Positions 1 to 9,274 of a DNA stretch of 45,940 nucleotides are shown here, piece after piece. A program made the translations under genes and the position numbers. Positions within the stretch are counted from its first letter, which is position 1, and the number at the start of each line of letters is the position of its first letter. This DNA comes from Hadesarchaea archaeon (GTDB lineage Archaea; Hadarchaeota; Hadarchaeia; Hadarchaeales; Hadarchaeaceae). The notes beneath the pieces are model-generated. The model had not been told where the DNA came from. It did no database searches and was given only the letters and a program-made list of their open reading frames with translations. Where the stretch lies: the NCBI GenBank assembly GCA_029259175.1, contig JAPDJH010000002.1:82733-128672 (forward strand), given 5' to 3'.

Positions 1-614
<614 letters not shown>

Positions 615-643
615 CCTAATTAAGTCGTCAAGGTTTATTTTGA

Positions 644-1723
644 ATGATGATCGAGATCGATGGTTCGATAGGAGAAGGTGGAGGATCCGTTGTCCGTGTG
701 GCCGTGGCTTTAAGCGCTGCGAGCGGAAAACCCATAAGGATTTTCAACATCCGCGCTAAGAGGCCCAAGCCAGGACTCCAGTACCAGCATCTGAACGCGG
801 TCAAGGCCGTTGCAAACCTGTCGAATGCGAGCATAGAGGGACTCGAACTTGGATCCACCGAGCTGGTTTTTCATCCAGGCCGTATTTCTGCCGGCAAGTT
901 CAGAATCGATATAGGCACGGCTGGTAGCACAATGCTCGTGCTTCAAGCTCTCATGCCAGTCGCGGCCTTCGCTCCTGCTCCCGTAGAGTTTGAGATACGC
1001 GGCGGGACCGACAATCCGTTGGCACCTCCGGTGGATTATGTGAAAAACGTGACCCTGCGTGCGCTGGAAAAGTTCGGATATAGAGCAGAGTTGCAGTGTG
1101 TCAAGCGCGGATACTATCCGAGGGGAGGAGGAATCGTATTTGCGAGATTAAACCCAGTCGATCATTTGGCTTCTATAAATTTAGCAAAGGGTGGAGATAT
1201 CTCGAAAATTGAAGGAATAGCTCACATATCCCAACTTCCGGATCATGTTGCGAGACGAATGGCACACTCCGCTACGCGTGAGCTAATTTCTGCCGGGTTT
1301 TCTAAAGTTCACATTCGATCCGAGAGAAGCGATTCCCTCAGCGTGGGGGGAGGAATAACTCTCTGGGCTATTTTTGAATCGGGCGACGCTGTTGGTGCAA
1401 GTCGGTTGGCCAAAAGAGGGGTACCGGCAGAACAAATAGGCCGAGAAGCCGCAAGGGACTTGATTTCTCAGTTCCGAACGGGAGCCCCAGTGGACAAGTA
1501 TTTGGCAGATCAGCTGATCCCGTACATGGCGCTTGCGACAGGAAAGTCTACCATCTACTGTAGTGAGATGACACTCCACACAGTGACAAACATCGCTTTG
1601 GTCGAGCGGATTCTTGGGGTCAAATTTCGTATCGATGGTGAGCTAGGCAAACCAGCCGTTATCCAGGTGGAGGGTCTCGGAAAATCCAATCCCTCTCTCA
1701 ACGGTAAACGCGAGACGGGTTGA
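644..1723 (+). CDS. rtcA: RNA 3'-terminal phosphate cyclase
   Basis: The 359-residue product has the usual RtcA length. It begins with the family signature GEGGGSVVRVAVALS (G-E-G-G-G then R), followed by the archaeal-type sequence K-P-G-L-x-x-Q-H. Near residue 311 it has the histidine-containing motif H-T-V-T-N-I, equivalent to the nucleophilic histidine that is adenylated in the E. coli enzyme. It converts RNA 3'-phosphate ends to 2',3'-cyclic phosphates using ATP. Two consecutive ATG codons (644 and 647) are possible starts, and a TATA-like AATTAAG lies about 22-28 bases upstream. The 3' end overlaps convergent hisI by 26 bases. Confidence 0.95.
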   Translation: MMIEIDGSIGEGGGSVVRVAVALSAASGKPIRIFNIRAKRPKPGLQYQHLNAVKAVANLSNASIEGLELGSTELVFHPGRISAGKFRIDIGTAGSTMLVLQALMPVAAFAPAPVEFEIRGGTDNPLAPPVDYVKNVTLRALEKFGYRAELQCVKRGYYPRGGGIVFARLNPVDHLASINLAKGGDISKIEGIAHISQLPDHVARRMAHSATRELISAGFSKVHIRSERSDSLSVGGGITLWAIFESGDAVGASRLAKRGVPAEQIGREAARDLISQFRTGAPVDKYLADQLIPYMALATGKSTIYCSEMTLHTVTNIALVERILGVKFRIDGELGKPAVIQVEGLGKSNPSLNGKRETG

Positions 1724-2096
1724 AGAGACGCTTTCTGTATTTTACCAGCTTTCCGTTTCTCAGCTTCCTGAAGAAGCAAGACCGATACCCCTTGTGGCAT
1801 GCGCCTCCGATTTGTTTCACATCGTACAGCAGCGTGTCACCGTCACAGTCCACATAAACTGCCTTCACCAATTGAACATTTCCTGATGTCTCTCCTTTCA
1901 TCCAGAGCTTTTTTCTTTCTCTGCTCCAGTAGTGCATCTTCCCCTCTGATAACGTCCTTCTGACAGCTTCTCGATTTTGCCACGCCACCATCAATACCTC
2001 TTTGTTCTGATAATCTCTCACAACAGCTGTTACGAGCCCCCGCCTGAACCTAAGATTTCTGAGAACGTTTTTCACTTGAGCAGTTTCTAGCTTCAC
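1698..2096 (-). CDS. hisI: Phosphoribosyl-AMP cyclohydrolase
   Basis: The 132-residue stand-alone HisI catalyses the third step of histidine synthesis, opening the adenine ring of phosphoribosyl-AMP. The sequence shows the metal-binding motif D-C-D-G-D-T-L-L-Y and downstream C-H-K-G-Y-R-S-C-F-F, so the zinc-ligand cysteines and magnesium-ligand aspartates are all present. The start is a GTG at 2094-2096 overlapping the hisE stop by four bases, which implies translational coupling. It is the last gene of the minus-strand his operon. HisE is a separate gene here, as is usual in archaea. Confidence 0.95.
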   Translation of the reverse strand: MKLETAQVKNVLRNLRFRRGLVTAVVRDYQNKEVLMVAWQNREAVRRTLSEGKMHYWSRERKKLWMKGETSGNVQLVKAVYVDCDGDTLLYDVKQIGGACHKGYRSCFFRKLRNGKLVKYRKRLFNPSRVYR

Positions 2097-2365
2097 CGTT
2101 TTCTCCTCCGTCTCAGTTCCTCCATCACATCCTCCAGCTCCACGTTCTTTTCAGCAAGCAAAATCATCGCGTGGAAAAACAAGTCCGCCGCTTCATGAAT
2201 GATTTCGCTTTTTTCAGATGCTTCAATCAGTTCCTGTGCTTCTTCCATTATTTTTTCCTTTGTCTTTCCCGCGCGCAGGAGCCCAGCCACATAGGACTCC
2301 GGCTTGGGGTTTCGCTTTCTGTCTTTTATCACTTCGAACACTTCTTCCAAGATCTCAGTCCCCAT
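2093..2365 (-). CDS. hisE: Phosphoribosyl-ATP pyrophosphohydrolase
   Basis: The 90-residue all-alpha MazG-like protein hydrolyses phosphoribosyl-ATP to phosphoribosyl-AMP, the second step of histidine synthesis. The E-E-A-Q-E-L-I-E-A motif and the following E-A-A-D-L-F-F-H helix supply the acidic magnesium-binding residues of the family. It overlaps hisD by 11 bases and hisI by four, so it is part of one transcript. Confidence 0.93.
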   Translation of the reverse strand: MGTEILEEVFEVIKDRKRNPKPESYVAGLLRAGKTKEKIMEEAQELIEASEKSEIIHEAADLFFHAMILLAEKNVELEDVMEELRRRRKR

Positions 2366-3668
2366 CAGCTCCCTCCTGCAGTCTTATCCGAACGCTTAGC
2401 GCGTGCCCCGGTAATCCCTCCACGTTTGCTAACTGTTCTACCACCTCGGCGATACTCTCCAGCCCTTCTTTTGTGAGTTCTTGAACCGTTGGCAGTTTGA
2501 GGAAATGGAGGACCGAGAGACCCGACTGTCGTTTCGCAATACCCCCCGTCGGCAAAATGTGGTTTACACCAACTCCCAAATCGCCCGCAGCAACTGGTGT
2601 GTAGTGGCCCACAAAAATTGACCCAGCGTTTTTTATCAGTCTCAGAAGCTTTCGCGGACGCTTGACCATTAGCTGGAGATGCTCGGGAGCATAAGCATTT
2701 GCTAGTTCAACGGCTTCATCGAGGGTCTTCACGATTATTATTCGGCCGTATCTGGCTAGAGCTCTCACTGAGATATTCCATCTAGCGCTACTCTTCACGA
2801 TCTTTCTAGCTTCCTCCCTCACTCGCTTTGCCAGCGGTTCTGATGTGGTCACAAGAACGGCCGCCGCTTCTGGATCGTGTTCCGCTTGTGCGACCAAATC
2901 AGCAGCCGCAAACTTTGGATTCGCCGTTTCGTCAGCGATTATGAGCACCTCGCTTGGTCCAGCTGCGAAGTCCACCTCCACATCAGGCGCAACGATTTGT
3001 TTTGCAGCAACCACGTAGACATTTCCGGGTCCCACGATTTTGTCAACTTTTGGAATGGTTTCGGTGCCATAGGCCATCGCAGCCACGGCCTGAGCTCCCC
3101 CTGCCTTGAAAACTTGCGTGACGCCCGCTAGCCGCGCGGCAACCAGAACGGCTGGAGAGATCTTTCCGTCTTGATTCGGAGGAGTGCACATGATTATTTG
3201 TTTAACCCCCGCAATCCGGGCAGGGATGGCTGCCATCAGCACGGTGGATGGATATTTTGCCAGACCTCCCGGGACATAAATCCCCACACTTTCCAGCGGG
3301 CGCACCAGCTGTCCAGCACGAACACCTTTTTCTATTAGCGTCCACCACTCGCGGGGCAACTGTTTTCTATGAAATCTCTCAATAGCTTTCGCCAGTTTTT
3401 CCAGACTCCGGCGTATCTCTGGTTTTAACTGCTGAAACGCCAGCTCGAACTCCTCCTCTGTTACTGCAAGCTGGGCGGGATCCAATTTTACCTTGTCGAA
3501 TCTCTCGGTGTAGTGCAGGAGCGCAGCATCTCCTTCTCTGCGCACATCCGCCACTATTTTGGTCGTTCGAAGCAAAACGGACTCAACGTCTACTACTGAT
3601 CGCTTCAGTATCTCTTCTTTTTCTTTTGGAGTGCATTCCCACCACTTTATGATTTTCAGCGGCTCCAT
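2355..3668 (-). CDS. hisD: Histidinol dehydrogenase
   Basis: The 437-residue protein has the normal HisD length. It catalyses the last two steps of histidine synthesis, oxidising L-histidinol to L-histidine with two NAD+. Visible signatures are Y-V-P-G-G-L-A-x-Y-P-S-T-V-L, V-G-P-G-N-V-Y-V-V-A-A-K, A-E-H-D-P-E-A (catalytic and zinc-ligand region), A-Y-A-P-E-H-L-Q-L with the catalytic Glu-His pair, and a C-terminal L-P-T-G-G-x-A segment. Its start codon overlaps the hisB stop by one base. Confidence 0.97.
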   Translation of the reverse strand: MEPLKIIKWWECTPKEKEEILKRSVVDVESVLLRTTKIVADVRREGDAALLHYTERFDKVKLDPAQLAVTEEEFELAFQQLKPEIRRSLEKLAKAIERFHRKQLPREWWTLIEKGVRAGQLVRPLESVGIYVPGGLAKYPSTVLMAAIPARIAGVKQIIMCTPPNQDGKISPAVLVAARLAGVTQVFKAGGAQAVAAMAYGTETIPKVDKIVGPGNVYVVAAKQIVAPDVEVDFAAGPSEVLIIADETANPKFAAADLVAQAEHDPEAAAVLVTTSEPLAKRVREEARKIVKSSARWNISVRALARYGRIIIVKTLDEAVELANAYAPEHLQLMVKRPRKLLRLIKNAGSIFVGHYTPVAAGDLGVGVNHILPTGGIAKRQSGLSVLHFLKLPTVQELTKEGLESIAEVVEQLANVEGLPGHALSVRIRLQEGADGD

Positions 3669-4240
3669 CAGAGAACCCCTTTGGTGCTGGCGATCTTTCG
3701 CCTAGAAGTTTTTCCAGTGGCTCTGCGCAATGCGATTCCAAGAGCTTTGAAGACAGCCTCTGCTTTGTGGTGGTCGTTAAATCCCCGCATGATCTCTACG
3801 TGCAGATTGAACCTCCCAACCGTCGCGAAAGTCTGGAGCAGGTGTGTGAAGAGATCGCTGCTCAGATCGTCTAGTTGCTTCTTCCTGAACTTGCACCTGA
3901 TGTCGGGATACGCTCGCCCGCTGAGATCCACAGCTACCAACACCAAAGCGTCGTCCATGGGTATGATGGCTTCTCCCATTCGCTCGATCCCTTTTTTGTC
4001 CTTTAGGGCTTTGGTTAAAGCCTCACCAAGCGTGATCATGACATCTTCTGCGATGTGGTGTGGCAGGTCTCCACTCGCTTTTACACTTAGATCGAAGCAT
4101 CCGTGTTTTGCAAAAGCAGCTAGGAGGTGATTAAAGAATCGGATGGGAGTTTGAATTTTTGATTCGCCACTTCCATCCAAGTTGAGTTTTACCTCGACTT
4201 CAGTTTCCTTGGTTTTTCTCCTCACTGTTGCCCTTCTCAT
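3668..4240 (-). CDS. hisB: Imidazoleglycerol-phosphate dehydratase
   Basis: The 190-residue monofunctional HisB dehydrates imidazoleglycerol phosphate to imidazoleacetol phosphate. Manganese-binding histidine clusters are visible at F-F-N-H-L-L, D-L-P-H-H-I-A-E-D and D-H-H-K-A-E-A-V-F-K-A. The canonical D-H-H-x-x-E-D is slightly changed to P-H-H-I-A-E-D but keeps both histidines and the acidic residues. There is no fused phosphatase domain. It overlaps hisA by four bases. Confidence 0.95.
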   Translation of the reverse strand: MRRATVRRKTKETEVEVKLNLDGSGESKIQTPIRFFNHLLAAFAKHGCFDLSVKASGDLPHHIAEDVMITLGEALTKALKDKKGIERMGEAIIPMDDALVLVAVDLSGRAYPDIRCKFRKKQLDDLSSDLFTHLLQTFATVGRFNLHVEIMRGFNDHHKAEAVFKALGIALRRATGKTSRRKIASTKGVL

Positions 4241-4950
4241 CGATGCACCACCTCGAGCGCCTGTTTAAGTGTGAACTTTTTCTCATATAACGCCATTCCT
4301 ACCACTGCTCCGTACGCACCGGTTTGTTTTACTTTCAGAAGATCATCCAAGCAGCCCACACCCCCCGATGCGATAACGGGAGAACGAACCGCTTCTACGA
4401 GCTTGCGTATGGCCGAGATGTCCGGCCCCTTCATCCGACCTTCCCTGTCCACAGCGGTAAAGAGAAAGCCCCAAACTCCGATCTTTTCAAATCTCTGAGC
4501 CATTTGCTGGGGTTCTAGTTTCGTTTTTTTCCGCCACCCGTTCACGAGCACGCGGCCTTGCCTAGAGTCGAGAGCGATAGCGACCCTGCCTTTCCCGAAC
4601 AGCTTAATTAGTTTCTCCACAAATGGTGGATTTTTCACAGCAGCGGTACCAACCACGATTCTTTCAACATTTGATTCTATCAGTTCTCTCGCTCTTTCTT
4701 CACTTCGGATACCACCACCAACTTGAACAGGCACATGAGCCTCTTTCACTATCCGTTTTATCACTTCTAGATTGTTTCCGATACCCAGAGCAGCATCTAA
4801 ATCCACTACATGCAAAAGATTTGCTCCTTCTCTTTCCCATTTCCTTACCCATTTGAGCGGATCTCCGTAGTCATTTCTTGTTCTCGGGTCTCCTCCTACA
4901 AGCTGAACGCATCGCCCGTCCATGAGGTCGATACTCGGTATAACAAGCAT
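4237..4950 (-). CDS. hisA: ProFAR isomerase HisA
   Basis: The 237-residue TIM-barrel enzyme opens the ribose ring in the fourth step of histidine synthesis. The N-terminal I-P-S-I-D-L-M-D-G-R-C-V-Q-L carries the first catalytic aspartate, and A-L-D-S-R-Q-G the second. The phosphate-binding loops G-G-G-I-R and S-G-G-V-G are intact. The initial methionine directly precedes this barrel strand. HisF, the related barrel enzyme for the next step, is not in the window. Nine bases separate it from hisG. Confidence 0.96.
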   Translation of the reverse strand: MLVIPSIDLMDGRCVQLVGGDPRTRNDYGDPLKWVRKWEREGANLLHVVDLDAALGIGNNLEVIKRIVKEAHVPVQVGGGIRSEERARELIESNVERIVVGTAAVKNPPFVEKLIKLFGKGRVAIALDSRQGRVLVNGWRKKTKLEPQQMAQRFEKIGVWGFLFTAVDREGRMKGPDISAIRKLVEAVRSPVIASGGVGCLDDLLKVKQTGAYGAVVGMALYEKKFTLKQALEVVHR

Positions 4951-4959
4951 GCTGGAGCC

Positions 4960-5817
4960 TCACGGAAGAACTCGCTCGATGGGTAAAACCAGAATATCTT
5001 GGGCCCCGGCCTCTTTTGCCTGTCTGATGATTTTTTCTACTTGATCGGCCCACACAACAGCCTGAATCGCCAGCATCGGTGTTTCTGATTCAACTCTGGA
5101 TATGGTTGGTCCAGCCATGCCGGGGACGATCCGCTTTACCTCTTCAAGTTTTTCTTCCGGGACATTCATCAAGATGAGTCTCATACCCCGCGCACGGATT
5201 ACGCTCTCAAGTGCTGTCCTGATTTGTTCTATTTTCGCCCGCTTTTTTTGTAGACTCTTCGGATTCGCCACAAGTCTAGCCGAGGTATCGAGGATCTCAT
5301 CCACGATTTTCAGTCCATGCACTCGCAGGGTAGTCCCGGTGCTGACCAGATCCACTATGACATCTGCCACTCCGATGAGAGGAGTAATTTCGGCCGATCC
5401 TGTAATCTTGGAGATTTGAACCCGGATTCCTTTTTCCCTGAAGTATCTCTTTGTAATGTTGGGAAACTCCGTCGCTATCCGTAGTGGTTGCTTTAGTTTT
5501 TTCAGGTCTCCCTTTGCTTTGGTGGCGATCACCATTTTCGCATTTCCAAATTTCAAGTCCAGCAGCTCCACCACCCTTGCTCCGCTTTCCACGATTAGAT
5601 CGTATCCGGTGATCCCCAGATCCATAGCTCCTCTGGCAACCATTTGGGGAATGTCCTGTGCACGAACAAAAACAAGTTCTACAGTTTTGTCTCTCGTCCT
5701 CGCGAATAGCTGACGTTCTCCTCTATCTATCACCCCTATGCCGGCATCCTCTAGCAACTTGATGGCTGGTTCGCACAACCGCCCTTTGTTTGGCACGGCA
5801 ATCTTAATTTGCACCAT
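4960..5817 (-). CDS. hisG: ATP phosphoribosyltransferase, long form
   Basis: At 285 residues this is the long HisG form, with a C-terminal ACT-like regulatory domain (roughly residues 210-285) that normally mediates feedback inhibition by histidine and removes the need for HisZ. The catalytic part shows D-L-G-I-T-G-Y-D and the PRPP loop D-L-V-S-T-G-T-T-L. It commits ATP and PRPP to histidine synthesis. Its start overlaps hisC by 14 bases. Confidence 0.97.
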   Translation of the reverse strand: MVQIKIAVPNKGRLCEPAIKLLEDAGIGVIDRGERQLFARTRDKTVELVFVRAQDIPQMVARGAMDLGITGYDLIVESGARVVELLDLKFGNAKMVIATKAKGDLKKLKQPLRIATEFPNITKRYFREKGIRVQISKITGSAEITPLIGVADVIVDLVSTGTTLRVHGLKIVDEILDTSARLVANPKSLQKKRAKIEQIRTALESVIRARGMRLILMNVPEEKLEEVKRIVPGMAGPTISRVESETPMLAIQAVVWADQVEKIIRQAKEAGAQDILVLPIERVLP

Positions 5818-6892
5818 ATTTCCTTCCCACCTTTCTGAGAGCTCTTACGAGTTTTAGGTTTTGATTTGGTGTGCCTACTGTAATTCGGACATAGCTTTTT
5901 CCGGCCCCCTTGAAACCAGACAGATCACGCACAAAGATGTTCTCTTTGGCTAACTCGTTGCAAAGAGTGGTAGCGTCCACACCCCACGGTCTCAACCCCA
6001 CCATGACGAAATTCGCTAAGGATGGAAGAACTTGAAGGCCTAGCTCACGTATTTTGGAGCACAACCATTCTCGCTGGATTTGAATCTTTTTGACAGTTTT
6101 CTGAACGTATTCGAGATCTGTCAGAGCCGCTACTGCTGCCTTCTGAGCAAATCGGTTTATGTTGAAAGGCGCGCGTATTTGTTCGAGCACGTCGATAATC
6201 TTTCGTGGTCCAACTGCGTACCCGATGCGTAGTCCTGCTAACCCGAAAGCTTTAGAGAAAGTTTTGAGCACCACAATGTTTCGACTTTGGGCAGCCAGCT
6301 GTGCTAGCGAAAAACCAGCGAATTCTCCATACGCTTCATCTATTACCACTAGTTCCTGAATTTTCGCCAAACGCAAAATAGTTTCAACACTTGCACAGGT
6401 TCCGGTGGGGTTGTTCGGTCTGCCTATGAACGCTATTCTTGTTTTTCTGCTTTTGGCAAGAAGGATTTTTTTCTCCCACTGAAAGTTCGGAAGTTTGCAG
6501 TATGTCGGAATCCCTCCCGCAATCTTGGTGGTTATTTCATAAAGGGCAAAGGTGGGCAGCGGGATTAATACTCGTTCGTTTTTATCTATGAATGCCTTGC
6601 AGATTAGATCGATCAGTTCGTCCGACCCGTTTCCCACACATATGTTTTCCGGCTTTACTCCCAGATAACTCGAAATTTTGTCTTTGACCTCCCTGCAAAG
6701 CGGGTCGGGATATGTGTTGATCTTATCCAACTCTTTTTTCAAAACTCTCTTCACGAGGGGAGAAGGCCCATAAGGATTTTCGTTTGATGCCAAGTTAACG
6801 ATTTTTCGGTTTTTGATGTCATACCTGCTTGCCAGCGGGTATCTTCTCCGACTTTTCAAGTACTGTGCAACACGGGGGTTCAGCAGCCTCAT
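5804..6892 (-). CDS. hisC: Histidinol-phosphate aminotransferase
   Basis: The 362-residue PLP enzyme of fold type I transfers the amino group from glutamate to imidazoleacetol phosphate. The sequence shows N-P-Y-G near the N-terminus, N-N-P-T-G-T, D-E-A-Y-G-E-F, and the PLP-lysine motif T-F-S-K-A-F-G-L-A-G-L-R-I-G-Y. It overlaps DUF1152 by four bases and hisG by 14. Its place inside a his operon makes HisC the most likely assignment among related aminotransferases. Confidence 0.95.
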   Translation of the reverse strand: MRLLNPRVAQYLKSRRRYPLASRYDIKNRKIVNLASNENPYGPSPLVKRVLKKELDKINTYPDPLCREVKDKISSYLGVKPENICVGNGSDELIDLICKAFIDKNERVLIPLPTFALYEITTKIAGGIPTYCKLPNFQWEKKILLAKSRKTRIAFIGRPNNPTGTCASVETILRLAKIQELVVIDEAYGEFAGFSLAQLAAQSRNIVVLKTFSKAFGLAGLRIGYAVGPRKIIDVLEQIRAPFNINRFAQKAAVAALTDLEYVQKTVKKIQIQREWLCSKIRELGLQVLPSLANFVMVGLRPWGVDATTLCNELAKENIFVRDLSGFKGAGKSYVRITVGTPNQNLKLVRALRKVGRKYGAN

Positions 6893-7857
6893 CCCATCGA
6901 CCTCCGCAGTAGTTCGTCCCTATCGGCGTACTTCTTCCACACGAATTCTCGTTCGAAAGTCAGCTCGCTGGGTACGCCCTCCTTTTCGAGTATCTGATGA
7001 GCCTCTTCCAGAGTATTCGTGTTGACCAGTTTTTTTGCGATTTGGTTCACATTTTCGAACACCACTTTGGGATCCAAGTAAAAAGTCAGAGCGGCCAGGG
7101 GGGTCAGCAAGACTTTACGATAACCTCCTCGAATTTCAATTTCCCCTATTTCTCCCTTTGCCGCACGTACCGCAAGTTTGCTGGCTTCTGTCTTTGTTTT
7201 GGGGATGAGTTCTTCCAGTACTTGCACATCTTCTTTGGTTAACCCTCTCGCTCCTAGGAATCCCCCGTACTTCGCAGTTTTAGCCAGCTGGTTCAAAATT
7301 TGCTCGAATGTGAGTTCGCCGTCTGTTCCCGCTCCCATCACCCCGAGGACAGAGGGCACCTTTAGATAACACATTGCTGCGAGCATCATACTATCTGCCA
7401 GCATGCTGTGGAGCCCTTCTTCCTTTCCGCTAGCCAAGATGTCTCCTCCTACATCAATTCCTACGAAGAGCCGGGTTCCAAGTTTGTCTATCGCTTCGTT
7501 TAGCCCTCGGATCACGCCTCTCACCCCTTGATTGAGATCGACGAGTACTGTTTTTTCACCGAGAAACTTGGCGACAACGGATTCGGTAAATATCACTCCT
7601 TTTTTAGTTTTTGTTTCACTTGACGCTAGCCCGACTGTTTCTGAGATGATTTCTAAGTTCTCAATCTCCGAAAACTTTCTTGGACCGGGTTCGGGGTCGT
7701 TTACATAACGCTCCCAGCTCAATCCTCCCACCATGGGCTGTGCACCCAACTTTTTGAGATAGCGAGCGGTAGGGATGGTTCCGACCACATCTCCTCCACC
7801 GCCTACTCCGATTACCATCGCTCTTTCGCCGGGTTGGATAAGATTCTCCAGCACCAT
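6889..7857 (-). CDS. DUF1152 family protein leading the his operon
   Basis: The 322-residue protein belongs to the archaeal DUF1152 family, whose biochemical role is not known to me. It begins with a glycine-rich segment V-I-G-V-G-G-G-G-D-V-V-G, typical of a Rossmann-like nucleotide- or phosphate-binding loop, and has other conserved stretches (F-V-G-I-D-V-G-G-D, M-G-A-G-T-D-G-E-L). It is the first gene after the his promoter and overlaps hisC by four bases, so it is co-transcribed and probably coupled in translation. A role connected with histidine synthesis or precursor supply is an inference from position only. Confidence 0.8.
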   Translation of the reverse strand: MVLENLIQPGERAMVIGVGGGGDVVGTIPTARYLKKLGAQPMVGGLSWERYVNDPEPGPRKFSEIENLEIISETVGLASSETKTKKGVIFTESVVAKFLGEKTVLVDLNQGVRGVIRGLNEAIDKLGTRLFVGIDVGGDILASGKEEGLHSMLADSMMLAAMCYLKVPSVLGVMGAGTDGELTFEQILNQLAKTAKYGGFLGARGLTKEDVQVLEELIPKTKTEASKLAVRAAKGEIGEIEIRGGYRKVLLTPLAALTFYLDPKVVFENVNQIAKKLVNTNTLEEAHQILEKEGVPSELTFEREFVWKKYADRDELLRRSMG

Positions 7858-7883
7858 ATGGACCGCTTAAATTTTGGGAAATT

Positions 7884-7894
7884 GGTATATAAAG
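7884..7894 (-). promoter_or_regulatory. TATA box of the histidine operon
   Basis: On the minus strand the sequence CTTTATATACC is centred about 31 bases upstream of the DUF1152 ATG. This predicts transcription starting around 7860 with a very short leader. It is the only clear AT-rich promoter element ahead of the his genes. Confidence 0.65.
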
Positions 7895-7943
7895 TTTAGC
7901 TTTTATTTATACTTTGTAAACAAAATTAACCATATTGATAAAA

Positions 7944-7953
7944 TATTTAAATA
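7944..7953 (+). promoter_or_regulatory. TATA box of the Lrp-family gene
   Basis: ATATTTAAAT lies about 30-38 bases before the ATG at 7982. The 124-base region between 7857 and 7982 carries two separate divergent promoters and is otherwise very AT-rich. A leader of roughly 5-10 bases is expected. Confidence 0.55.
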
Positions 7954-7981
7954 ATGTTTTCGAAAATTATGCTGGAAGAGC

Positions 7982-8455
7982 ATGAATTCGGCATCCGAAA
8001 GTGAAAAAAATTTACTCGACAGAACCAACTTGAAGCTCTTGAAACTCCTCCAATCCGATTCCCAGCTTTCATACCGACAGCTAGCACGATTTCTCAAGAT
8101 AAGCCCTGCGGCAGTTCATAAGCGAATACAGAAGTTGAAGAAGAGCGGTGTGATTTCGGGCTTTACCGTTCTGATAGATCCACAAAAAATAGGGAAGAAA
8201 CTTAAAGCCTTCGTGGGGATCTCGACCAGTGCTGGTTCGTGTTCTGAAGTGATTGCGGTTCTAAAAGAAAGACCAGAAATTTTGGAAATCCACGAAATAG
8301 CTGGTGAACACGATCTTTTCGCCAAGATAGTGACCTCGGACACGGACGAACTTAACCGAGTTCTTCATGAGATCGACAGGATTCCGGGTGTGGTTTCCAC
8401 GCGAACTCTTGTAGTCCTAAAAACAGAAAAGGAGACTCTGTCGGTTCCCTTATGA
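7982..8455 (+). CDS. Lrp/AsnC-family transcription regulator
   Basis: The 157-residue protein has a winged helix-turn-helix at about residues 10-65 (L-D-x-x-N-L-K-L-L-K-L-L-Q-S-D...S-Y-R-Q-L-A...V-H-K-R-I-Q-K-L). A C-terminal RAM domain at about 75-150 would bind a small effector, often an amino acid, and form oligomers. It is divergent from the his operon, and control of that operon is plausible from position but not shown by any operator I could define. The stop codon overlaps the ATG of the next frame (ATGA). Confidence 0.92.
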   Translation: MNSASESEKNLLDRTNLKLLKLLQSDSQLSYRQLARFLKISPAAVHKRIQKLKKSGVISGFTVLIDPQKIGKKLKAFVGISTSAGSCSEVIAVLKERPEILEIHEIAGEHDLFAKIVTSDTDELNRVLHEIDRIPGVVSTRTLVVLKTEKETLSVPL

Positions 8456-8490
8456 GTGTTGCTTATATTGTAGATGCGAGTGTTTTTGTG

Positions 8491-9230
8491 ATGGAAGAGA
8501 AGCCTCCTTCCGCCCCCAGCTCTGACATCAAGCCAGTGGCGCTTCTGTTGGTGTTGCTAGGAGTGATTGCTGCAGCAATATATTTTCTTCCATCAGAGCC
8601 ATCTGAAACGCTTTCCAAGGTCAAGATTCTCGAAACATTCGATAACCAAACTATAGAAGACTTGCTTTCCTCCGGATGGGTTATATGGTATAACCCCTCC
8701 ATGGTTGAACTCACTGGGCTTTCAGTAGGTTATCCTGAGGAGACTTGGACTATCACTGAGCACGGTATACTGTGTGCGGACAAGGGAGCCGGAGGGCTCT
8801 TCTATATGGGCCACGAAGGGTCAGATTTTCGTCTGAGTGTTTCGACCAAGTGGGAAGGAGGCCCTTGGATCGGTCTGGCTTTCCGTTGCGAGAACGACTG
8901 AGTTTCGGGAACTGTGGGGGGGGTGCTTCGTCTGGTAGTTGGTACTCGACGGGTTATTTGGTTCAATTGGGATATCAAAACTCGGTCAGATTGTGGAAGT
9001 TGGAGAATAGGAGTCCGCAGCTTTTAGCCGAGCAATCCTCCTCAGCAGAGGTCAGGCAGTGGCATCAAGTACAGGTAGAAGTCAAAGGAGCTCCCATCGA
9101 TGTGTGGGTGGACAACCAGCTGGTTCTATCCGAAGTTGACACAAATCCGATACTCGGGCCGGGACGTGTTGGACTGGTAAACTGCAGTGGATATGTGTAC
9201 TTCGATAATCTATTAATTGAAACCCTCTAA
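8491..9230 (+). pseudogene. Membrane-anchored beta-sandwich (lectin-like) protein, frameshifted
   Basis: Two frames form one interrupted gene. The first runs from ATG 8491 (or ATG 8452, overlapping the Lrp stop) to TGA 8899-8901. It gives a short cytoplasmic tail, one membrane helix (V-A-L-L-L-V-L-L-G-V-I-A-A-A-I-Y-F) and an exported domain ending G-L-A-F-R-C-E-N-D. The second frame, open from before 8772 to 9230, continues after about 8900 with Y-L-V-Q-L-G-Y-Q-N, W-H-Q-V-Q-V-E-V-K-G and Y-F-D-N-L-L-I. Joined, they resemble concanavalin-like sheet domains of the DUF1080/LamG kind. The shift (-1 or +2) must occur before base 8899. A sequencing error or a real mutation cannot be told apart here. 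It lies directly upstream of the secretion ATPase and could be a secreted or surface protein of that system. Confidence 0.65.
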
Positions 9231-9236
9231 AACCCC

Positions 9237-9245
9237 TTTTATAAA
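9237..9245 (+). promoter_or_regulatory. TATA box of the secretion ATPase gene
   Basis: TTTTATAAA is centred about 34 bases before the GTG start at 9275, in the 44-base gap after the frameshifted gene. A leader of about ten bases is expected. Confidence 0.5.
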
Positions 9246-9274
9246 TGAAGATTCCACAGTTATAGGGAGTTGGT

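Noticed and set aside
8899..8901. In-frame UGA as selenocysteine codon in the frameshifted gene
   Set aside because: The continuation lies in a different frame, so decoding the UGA would not restore the protein, and no SECIS-like element was noticed.
8916..8923. Run of eight G as a programmed frameshift site
   Set aside because: The first frame ends at 8901, before the run, so slippage there would come too late.
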